Shown here in pieces: positions 6,508 through 11,880 of a stretch of 11,880 nucleotides of DNA. Under the pieces are notes generated by a model that saw only the letters and a list, made by a program, of their open reading frames with translations, made no database searches and was not told where the DNA came from. Origin of the DNA: Pseudomonadota bacterium (lineage in GTDB: Bacteria > Verrucomicrobiota > Verrucomicrobiia > Chthoniobacterales > UBA6821). Location: NCBI GenBank assembly GCA_009928265.1, contig RFPR01000059.1, positions 1-11,880 of the forward strand, read 5' to 3'. Positions within the stretch are counted from its first letter, which is position 1, and each line of letters opens with the position of its first letter. Made by a program: the position numbers and the translations under genes.

Positions 6508-9024
6508 TCAGCCCTTGGCCTTCTTCGCCTTCGCCGAAGGCTTGCCGGCGGCAACCTTAAAGGAAAGCTTCTCCGCGTCACGGGTCACCTCGACCTTGTC
6601 GCCAGCCTTGAATGATCCGCGAAGGATTTCCTCGGCCATTGGATCCTCAAGGTAACGTTCCACGGCGCGCCGCATGGGCCGCGCACCGTACGTGGGATCA
6701 TAGCCCTTCTCGATGAGGAGTTCGTGGGCAGCCTGATCCATGGTGATCTCGATCTCTTTGTCCCTGATCCGGGAAGTGACCTTGGCCACCTCGAGATCGA
6801 CGATACGGGTTAGCATCTCCTTTGAAAGCGTGTGGAAAACGATGATATCATCGAGGCGGTTGAGGAACTCGGGTTTGAAGACGCGCTTCGTCTCCTCAAG
6901 AATCTTGCCCTGCATGGTGTCGTAGCCCTCATCGTGCTTGGGGGCACCGAATCCGAGCGTGGTCTGCTTCTTGATCAGTTCCGCACCCACGTTGGAGGTG
7001 AGGATGATGATCGTGTTCCGGAAGTCGATCTTGCGCCCGAGGCTATCGGTGACGGTCCCCTCCTCCAAGATCTGGAGCAGGAGATGCATGACATCGGGAT
7101 GGGCCTTCTCGATTTCGTCAAAGAGAACGACCGAATAGGGACGGCGGCGGACCGCTTCGGAGAGCTGACCTCCCTCCTCGTGGCCGACATAGCCGGGAGG
7201 CGATCCAATCAGCCTGGAGGAGGTAAACTTCTCCATGTACTCCGACATGTCGATCTGGATGAGCGCGTCAGGATCGCCAAACATGAACTCGGCAAGCGAG
7301 CGGGCGAGGAAGGTCTTTCCTACGCCGGTGGGGCCAAGGAAGATGAACGAGCCGATCGGGCGGCGGGGATCCTTGAGATCCGCGCGGGAACGGCGCAGGG
7401 CCTTGCTGATGGCAGTGACCGCCTCATCCTGTCCGATGACCTTCTTTTTGAGATCGTCCTCCATGGCAAGGAGCTTGGCGGTCTCCTTCTGCTCCATGCG
7501 GGTGAGCGGTACGCCCGTCCACTTGGAGAGGACATGCATGATTGCTTCCTCGTCGACGATGACCTCGCGCTCGTCACGCTCCTTGCGCCAGATGGCGAGA
7601 GTCTCCTCGAGGCGGTCCTTAGCCTGCTTCTCATCGTCGCGCAGGGAGGCGGCTTTCTCAAAATCCTGCGCCTTGATCGCGGCTTCCTTCTCGCTCCGGA
7701 TCCTGTCGATCTCGGCTTCGAGGTCCTTGGTGGCCGGAGGCTTGGTCATTGCGCCGATGCGGGCACGGGAACCTGCCTCATCCATGACGTCGATCGCCTT
7801 GTCAGGCAGAAAGCGGCCGGTGAGGTAGCGATCGGAGAGCTTGGCAGCTGCCTCCAGGGCGACATCGGTGATGACGGCCTTGTGGTGCGCCTCGTACTTG
7901 GGACGAAGTCCCTTGAGGATGAGAACAGTGTCCTCTACTGAAGGAGCCTCGACCTTGACCGACTGGAAGCGACGCTCCAGGGCGGAATCCTTCTCGATGT
8001 GTTTGCGGTATTCGTTGAGCGTCGTCGCGCCGATGCACTGGAGTTCGCCGCGGCTGAGGGCCGGCTTGATGATGTTGGAAGCGTCCATGGCCCCCTCAGC
8101 GGATCCCGCCCCGACGATCGTGTGGAGCTCATCGATAAAGAGGATGATGTTCTTATTCTTGCGGATCTCGTCCATGACCGCCTTGATCCGCTCCTCGAAC
8201 TGGCCGCGGTATTTCGTACCCGCCACCATGAGGGCGAGATCGAGGGTGATGACGCGCTTGTCGGCGAGAAGCTCGGGTACGTTGCCCGAGACAATTTCCT
8301 GCGCGAGGCCCTCGGCAATGGCGGTCTTCCCGACGCCGGCCTCGCCGATGAGAACCGGGTTGTTCTTGCTACGGCGGCAGAGAATCTGGATGACGCGCTC
8401 GATCTCATCAGCACGGCCGATAACAGGATCGAGTTCCCCCTTGCGGGCGCTCTCGGTGAGGTCGCGTCCGAAGGCCTTCAGTGCGGGCGTCTTGGCCTCC
8501 TTGCGTGCCGGACCGCTGCCGGCGGCAGCTTCCTCCCCCTCTTGCCCCTCGGGGATCTCTCCCTCCTCCTCATCGGATGGGGTGAAATTCGGGTCGAGTT
8601 CCTTAAGAACCTCGTTGCGGGTGCGGTCGAGGTCGACCTCAAGATTGCGAAGCACCTGGGCGGCAACGCCCTCCCCCTCGCGAAGCAATCCAAGCAGGAT
8701 GTGCTCGGTGCCGACATAGGAATGCTGCAGGGCTTTGGCCTCCTTGCCGGCGAGGGCGAGGACCTTTTTCACGCGGGGCGTATAGGGGATATTGCCGGCC
8801 ATCTTGTTCTCCTGGCCGGAGCCGACCTGCTTCTCGACTTCCTGGCGGACGGTCTCGAGGTCGAGACCCATTTTCTGGAGGACATTCACCGCGACACCTT
8901 GGCCGAGCTTGATCAGACCAAGCAGAAGATGCTCGGTGCCGACATAGTTATGGTTGAAGCGGTCTGCCTCCTTACGGGAAAGGGCCAGAACCTGCTGAGC
9001 GCGGGGCGTGAAGTTATTCATCAT
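6508..9024 (-). CDS. clpC: ATP-dependent unfoldase ClpC (Clp/Hsp100, class I)
   Basis: ClpC unfolds proteins and feeds them to the ClpP peptidase in the cytoplasm. The 838-residue protein has the full ClpC layout. Two Clp_N repeats sit at about 5-65 and 81-143, each with YVGTEH (27-32 and 103-108). D1 shows Walker A GEAGVGKT (227-234), Walker B LFIDE (295-299) and arginine-finger RRF (351-353). A UVR middle domain lies at about 434-470, the McsA/MecA-type adaptor contact region in Firmicutes. D2 shows GPTGVGKT (564-571), Walker B VVLFDE (632-637), the ClpP-docking loop LGFG (690-693) and sensor-2 GARPMRRA (780-787). A strongly acidic, glycine-rich linker (about 150-172) joins the N-domain to D1, and the tail is lysine/alanine-rich. 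The ATG overlaps the mcsB stop (ATGA), implying translational coupling; a second ATG follows immediately. McsA and McsB upstream fit the pArg-dependent degradation pathway. Confidence 0.97.
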   Translation of the reverse strand: MMNNFTPRAQQVLALSRKEADRFNHNYVGTEHLLLGLIKLGQGVAVNVLQKMGLDLETVRQEVEKQVGSGQENKMAGNIPYTPRVKKVLALAGKEAKALQHSYVGTEHILLGLLREGEGVAAQVLRNLEVDLDRTRNEVLKELDPNFTPSDEEEGEIPEGQEGEEAAAGSGPARKEAKTPALKAFGRDLTESARKGELDPVIGRADEIERVIQILCRRSKNNPVLIGEAGVGKTAIAEGLAQEIVSGNVPELLADKRVITLDLALMVAGTKYRGQFEERIKAVMDEIRKNKNIILFIDELHTIVGAGSAEGAMDASNIIKPALSRGELQCIGATTLNEYRKHIEKDSALERRFQSVKVEAPSVEDTVLILKGLRPKYEAHHKAVITDVALEAAAKLSDRYLTGRFLPDKAIDVMDEAGSRARIGAMTKPPATKDLEAEIDRIRSEKEAAIKAQDFEKAASLRDDEKQAKDRLEETLAIWRKERDEREVIVDEEAIMHVLSKWTGVPLTRMEQKETAKLLAMEDDLKKKVIGQDEAVTAISKALRRSRADLKDPRRPIGSFIFLGPTGVGKTFLARSLAEFMFGDPDALIQIDMSEYMEKFTSSRLIGSPPGYVGHEEGGQLSEAVRRRPYSVVLFDEIEKAHPDVMHLLLQILEEGTVTDSLGRKIDFRNTIIILTSNVGAELIKKQTTLGFGAPKHDEGYDTMQGKILEETKRVFKPEFLNRLDDIIVFHTLSKEMLTRIVDLEVAKVTSRIRDKEIEITMDQAAHELLIEKGYDPTYGARPMRRAVERYLEDPMAEEILRGSFKAGDKVEVTRDAEKLSFKVAAGKPSAKAKKAKG
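8702..8719 (-). repeat. 18-base exact direct repeat in the Clp_N region, copy 1
   Basis: The string tgctcggtgccgacatag is identical here and at 8930-8947, 228 bases (76 codons) apart in the same frame. On the coding strand it encodes YVGTEH in each of the two Clp_N repeats. The protein duplication is standard for the family; exact nucleotide identity over 18 bases reflects codon choice or local gene conversion. Confidence 0.8.
8930..8947 (-). repeat. 18-base exact direct repeat in the Clp_N region, copy 2
   Basis: This is the first (N-terminal) copy in coding order, partner of 8702-8719, encoding YVGTEH at residues 27-32 of ClpC. Confidence 0.8.
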
Positions 9025-10148
9025 GGGTTCTCGCCCGTGGCCGGGCTGTCGTTGCCAAAACCGTTGGTCGGGATCTTGCCGATCTCGGGCTCAGGCATCT
9101 GCTTCAGTTTCGCGCGGATCAGCGCCGCGCGCAAGGAATCGCGTTCTTCCGCCCCCATCTTGGCGGCATGGAGGCCCTTCTGGAGATGGGCCGGTTGGGT
9201 CTCGATAAAGAGTTCGTCGACCTGGAGGCGGGACTTGGATGGGAAGAGGCTGAGATCCACGCCCATCTTGATGAAGGAGAGGAGGTTGAGTGCCTCCTTG
9301 GAGGTGATCGAGTGGGCGTGGCAGAGGATGCCGTAGGCCCTTCCGATCTGGTCTAGCAGAGTCTCGGCGCGCTGCTGAAGGAGGATCTGGCGGGCATTCT
9401 GCTCGTGCTCAAGAATCTGGGCTATGACGCGGTTCAATCGCGCAATGATCTCCTCCTCCGTCTCGCCGAGCGTGGTCTGGTTGGAGACTTGGAACAAGTT
9501 TCCCATCGCCTCGGTCCCCTCGCCATGGAGACCTCGGACGGCCAGACCGATTTTATTGACCGAATTAATGATCTTGTTCACCTGTTCCGACATGACCAGC
9601 CCCGGCAGGTGCATCATGGCGCTCGCACGCATGCCGGTGCCCACGTTGGTGGGGCATGCAGTTAGATAGCCGAGTTCGTCATGGAAAGCGAAGTCGAGCG
9701 TCTCCTCGAGCTCCGAGTCGGTGCGGTTGATCATCGCATAGACCTCCTCAAGCTGAAGTCCGGCACGGATCGCCTGCATCCGGAGATGATCCTCCTCATT
9801 GATCATGAAGCTGAGTGTCTGCTCCGGATTCATCACCACGGCACTTCCAGCCCCGCGCGCCGCATGCTCGCGACTGATCAGGTGACGCTCCATGAGAACC
9901 TGTTTCTCAAGAGGCGAGAGATCTTCAAGCCTCTCGGAAAAGGAATTCTCCATCTCGGGAAGTCCCTCGACCGCGGAACGGATCTCGTCGAGGACGGCAA
10001 CACGTTCGGCCTTTTTGGCCCAGCCGGGAAAGGGTTTACCCTTGAGATTGCGCGCGAGACGGACTCGACTACTCACGACAATCTGGTCATGCGGCCCGGA
10101 ACCACTAAGCCATTCTCCAGTATTGGCGATGATGCGTGAGAGTTTCAC
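9021..10148 (-). CDS. mcsB: Protein arginine kinase McsB
   Basis: McsB transfers phosphate from ATP to arginine side chains; phosphoarginine then marks proteins for ClpC-ClpP. The 375-residue protein is close to the Bacillus length and covers the phosphagen-kinase-like catalytic domain. Visible blocks are VVSSRVRLARN (24-34), MINEEDHLRMQ (115-125), LTACPTNVGTGMR (162-174) with the conserved Cys165, and RGLHGEGTEAMGNLFQVSNQ (205-224). A helical C-terminal part with ERDSLRAALIR (335-345) corresponds to the phosphoarginine-docking region. The start codon is GTG, 15 bases after the mcsA stop. No ATG lies in frame between that stop and the SSRVRLARN block, and the resulting N-terminus (MKLSRIIANTGEW) aligns sensibly with known McsB proteins. 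No ribosome binding site is seen. The stop overlaps the clpC start by 4 bases. The alternative, a metabolic arginine or creatine kinase, is unlikely given the neighbours mcsA and clpC. Confidence 0.96.
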   Translation of the reverse strand: MKLSRIIANTGEWLSGSGPHDQIVVSSRVRLARNLKGKPFPGWAKKAERVAVLDEIRSAVEGLPEMENSFSERLEDLSPLEKQVLMERHLISREHAARGAGSAVVMNPEQTLSFMINEEDHLRMQAIRAGLQLEEVYAMINRTDSELEETLDFAFHDELGYLTACPTNVGTGMRASAMMHLPGLVMSEQVNKIINSVNKIGLAVRGLHGEGTEAMGNLFQVSNQTTLGETEEEIIARLNRVIAQILEHEQNARQILLQQRAETLLDQIGRAYGILCHAHSITSKEALNLLSFIKMGVDLSLFPSKSRLQVDELFIETQPAHLQKGLHAAKMGAEERDSLRAALIRAKLKQMPEPEIGKIPTNGFGNDSPATGENP

Positions 10149-10163
10149 GGCAGTTTCAGTGGC

Positions 10164-10736
10164 TTAGGGCTTTTGGCGAGGCTTAGGGACAAGCGGTTCA
10201 GCTTCCCCCTCGGCGAGCTCGGCAACACGGTTGGGCGCGGGCTCCGCCTCGCGTCCTTCGTTCTCGAGCGTTCGGATCCGATCGCGAAGACCAGCGGCTT
10301 CCTCAAACTGCTCGGCGGTGACAGCGCGGTCGAGTTCCTCTCGCAGTTTCGACAGCTCCTGGTTGCGGACGCGTGAAACGGCGAGACGCGCCGGAACCTT
10401 GCCTGTGTGAACAAGACCCCGATGCATGTTCTTGAGCATTCCGGAGAGCCCCTCGGCAAAGGTATCGTAGCAGGCACTGCAGCCGAGGCGGCCGGTCTTC
10501 TTGAAATCAGCCTGGGAGAAACCGCAGACCGGGCATCGAATCCCAGCTGGGTTCTTCTCAATTTCCTGCGCGGCACCGAGGCCAAGCAGCAGGTCGGCCA
10601 ATGCAAAACCGGTGGGATCATTGACTCCCTTTTCCTTGGAGCATCCTTCGCAGAGATTCACCTTCTGCATCTTACCCTCGATGATCTGCGTGAGGAAGAC
10701 GGTGGCCTCCTTGGATTTGCAGACGTCGCAGAACAT
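10164..10736 (-). CDS. mcsA: McsA, zinc-finger and UVR-domain activator of McsB
   Basis: McsA is the small metal-binding partner that activates the McsB arginine kinase. The 190-residue protein has four CxxC pairs: Cys3/6, Cys29/32, Cys68/71 and Cys86/89, enough for two zinc sites. A UVR (UvrB/UvrC) helix pair follows at about 125-160 (KLREELDRAVTAEQFEEAAG and onward to RDRIRTLE). The tail after 160 is acidic and proline-rich, with a basic end, and looks disordered. The start ATG follows the ilvE stop after a single base (TGA-C-ATG), so it is almost certainly translated by coupling. It sits 15 bases before mcsB. In Firmicutes the repressor gene ctsR usually precedes mcsA; here there is none. 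Generic UVR-domain proteins exist, but the cysteine pattern and order make McsA the secure call. Confidence 0.94.
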   Translation of the reverse strand: MFCDVCKSKEATVFLTQIIEGKMQKVNLCEGCSKEKGVNDPTGFALADLLLGLGAAQEIEKNPAGIRCPVCGFSQADFKKTGRLGCSACYDTFAEGLSGMLKNMHRGLVHTGKVPARLAVSRVRNQELSKLREELDRAVTAEQFEEAAGLRDRIRTLENEGREAEPAPNRVAELAEGEAEPLVPKPRQKP

Positions 10737-10737
10737 G

Positions 10738-11610
10738 TCAGGGATAGATCGGCGTACCCTCCGACTGTGTCAACTCCCGGAAACGCTCAATTAGTCGGCG
10801 GGTTACCGGGCCGGGCTTTCCGTCACCGATGGGACGCTTGTCGAGTTCCACGGCAGGAATAATCTCGGCCGCCGTTCCGGTCAGGAAGCACTCGTCGGCC
10901 GTATAGATGTCATAGCGCGTCATCTGCGGCTCCGAAATCTCGAGGCCAAATTCGCGGGCTATCTCGATCGCCACCGCACGGGTAACCCCTGCCAGAGCTC
11001 CCGAGGAAATCGGAGGGGTGGTGATTTTACCACCGCTCACGAGGAAAATATTATCACCTGTGCACTCGGCCACGAGTCCCTGCTCGTTGAGCATCAGACC
11101 CTCGCCGGCACCTGCATGGGTAGCCTCGATCTTGGCCATGATGTTGTTGAGGTAATTCAGCGACTTCACCATCGGGCTTAGAGCCCCGTGGGCGATGCGG
11201 CGGGTGGAGCAGGTCACGACCTTAAGTCCCTTCTCGTAACTCTCAGCGGGGTAGAGGGTGATCTTCGCGGCGATGATAATGACCGTCGGCTTCGGGCAAT
11301 GTTCAGGGCTCAGGCCGAGATTTCCCTTTCCACGGGTCACGACGAGACGGATATAGCCGTCCTTGAGTTCGTTACGACGGATTGTTTCGAGTAGGGCCTT
11401 AGTCATGGTAGCCCGATCAAGCGGGATCACCATGTTGATGGCAGCGGCGGACTTGTAGAGTCGATCGATATGCTCCTCTAGTCGGAAGACCTTGCCGTTG
11501 TAAAAACGAATCCCCTCGAACACACCATCGCCATAGAGAAGGCCATGATCGAACACCGAAACCTTCGCTTCGGACTCGGGATAAAAAGTGCCATCGATAT
11601 AGATCTGCAT
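10738..11610 (-). CDS. ilvE: Branched-chain amino acid aminotransferase (class IV PLP enzyme)
   Basis: IlvE exchanges amino groups between glutamate and the keto acids of leucine, isoleucine and valine, using pyridoxal phosphate. The 290-residue length fits the compact bacterial/archaeal form. Key segments are the start strand IYIDGTFYPESEAKVSVFDH (3-22) with GLLYGDGVFEGIRFY (23-37), and the PLP lysine in VKSLNYLNN (Lys149). The PLP-pyridine glutamate sits in LVAECTGDNIFLV (Glu183), and the phosphate-binding turn is in SGALAGVTR (203-211). LTGTAAEIIPAVELDKRPIG (243-262) is the usual C-terminal block. D-amino acid transaminase and 4-amino-4-deoxychorismate lyase share the fold; the TAAEIIPA and KSLNYL motifs favour IlvE. 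The gene heads the mcsA-mcsB-clpC-mgtE-like run, with a promoter-like sequence just upstream. No functional reason for joining it to the stress genes is visible. Confidence 0.92.
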   Translation of the reverse strand: MQIYIDGTFYPESEAKVSVFDHGLLYGDGVFEGIRFYNGKVFRLEEHIDRLYKSAAAINMVIPLDRATMTKALLETIRRNELKDGYIRLVVTRGKGNLGLSPEHCPKPTVIIIAAKITLYPAESYEKGLKVVTCSTRRIAHGALSPMVKSLNYLNNIMAKIEATHAGAGEGLMLNEQGLVAECTGDNIFLVSGGKITTPPISSGALAGVTRAVAIEIAREFGLEISEPQMTRYDIYTADECFLTGTAAEIIPAVELDKRPIGDGKPGPVTRRLIERFRELTQSEGTPIYP

Positions 11611-11619
11611 CGTTCATCC

Positions 11620-11648
11620 AGTATGCGGGTCTGACTCCGCCGTGACAA
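11620..11648 (-). promoter_or_regulatory. Candidate sigma70-type promoter for ilvE-mcsA-mcsB-clpC
   Basis: On the minus strand, TTGTCA (11643-11648) is followed after exactly 17 bases by CATACT (11620-11625). The matches to TTGACA and TATAAT are 5/6 and 4/6. The -10 element ends 9 bases before the ilvE ATG, so the predicted transcript would be nearly leaderless. That fits the absence of a good ribosome binding site, though a weak GGA lies 6 bases ahead of the ATG. The motif could occur by chance. Confidence 0.4.
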
Positions 11649-11673
11649 GCGGGCAGGCAAGAGAAGCCATTCC

Positions 11674-11880
11674 CTAACGGAACATCTCTGCAATCTGGCC
11701 GCCGTATTTCTCCGTGATCACGTGGCGGCGAAGCTTGAAGGTCATGGTCAACTCATCACCAACCTCGAAGGGTTTACCGATGAGTTCCAAAGCCGCTAGA
11801 CGCTCAAAGGGTTTGAAACCGGTCTCCCCACAGATCAGGCGGCGGATCTCCGCCTGGATCAGGTCCCGTACCTCGGGTCG
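11674..11880 (-). CDS. Long-chain acyl-CoA synthetase (AMP-forming), C-terminal fragment
   Basis: The reverse strand gives 68 residues ending in TAG at 11674-11676; the rest lies off the right edge. The piece begins RPEVRDLIQAEIRRLICGET and ends with ELTMTFKLRRHVITEKYGGQ then IAEMFR. This matches the C-terminal end of FadD15/FACL-type long-chain fatty-acid CoA ligases, with the T-KLRR-VI--KY motif containing the catalytic-loop-distal lysine region. These enzymes activate fatty acids with ATP and CoA. It is in the same direction as ilvE, with a 63-base gap, so it may read through or end there; no T-tailed hairpin is seen in the gap. The family is clear, but chain-length preference cannot be judged from this fragment. 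Confidence 0.88.
   Translation of the reverse strand, partial: RPEVRDLIQAEIRRLICGETGFKPFERLAALELIGKPFEVGDELTMTFKLRRHVITEKYGGQIAEMFR

Noticed and set aside
6832..7941. Plus-strand open frame of 369 codons antisense to clpC
   Set aside because: Same shadow effect; the aspartate/leucine/glycine-rich product resembles the reverse reading of a GC-rich gene, not a protein family.
7999..9336. Long plus-strand open frame (445 codons) antisense to clpC and mcsB
   Set aside because: It mirrors two strongly supported genes in a GC-rich, codon-biased region where antisense frames stay open. The product has no recognisable motif.
10738..11880. CtsR or HrcA operator upstream of the mcsA operon
   Set aside because: I found no tandem GGTCAAA-like heptads and no CIRCE-type inverted repeat in the ilvE upstream gap or at the ilvE-mcsA junction.

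Overview
The window reads as a chromosomal, GC-rich, housekeeping stretch of a Gram-negative bacterium. I see no phage, plasmid, transposase, CRISPR, rRNA or tRNA sequence. A lauroyl-type acyltransferase fused to an LPS heptosyltransferase implies an LPS outer membrane. A complete mcsA-mcsB-clpC cluster (protein arginine phosphorylation plus the ClpC unfoldase) is best known from Firmicutes but also fits the Planctomycetes-Verrucomicrobia-Chlamydiae group. Start codons almost uniformly lack Shine-Dalgarno motifs. Together these suggest a Verrucomicrobiota-like organism; this is an inference from gene content, not proof.

Layout. Positions 1-339 (minus): N-terminal part of a MoxR-family AAA ATPase running off the left edge. 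469-1653 (minus): purK, for purine biosynthesis. 1652-3586 (plus): the acyltransferase/heptosyltransferase fusion, whose start codon overlaps the purK start codon on the other strand. 3635-5254 (plus): an ABC-F translation-type ATPase. 5255-5470: a convergent intergenic region dominated by a 30-base perfect inverted repeat inside a longer imperfect palindrome. 5471-11610 (minus): a tightly packed run transcribed right to left, ilvE -> mcsA -> mcsB -> clpC -> mgtE-like transporter, with junctions of 1 nt, 15 nt, a 4-nt overlap and 26 nt. 11674-11880 (minus): the C-terminus of a long-chain acyl-CoA synthetase.

How the genes work together. McsA and McsB would form the protein-arginine kinase that tags proteins for ClpC, whose ClpP-docking loop is present; clpP itself is not in the window. 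No ctsR gene precedes mcsA, as it does in Firmicutes; ilvE (branched-chain aminotransferase) takes that place, with a plausible sigma70-type promoter in front of it. PurK, the LPS fusion, ABC-F and MoxR are otherwise independent functions.

I do not find an obviously new multi-gene system. The best leads are the intergenic palindrome, the acyltransferase-heptosyltransferase fusion, the rewired McsAB-ClpC operon without ctsR, and the shortened, motif-altered MgtE homologue attached to it.
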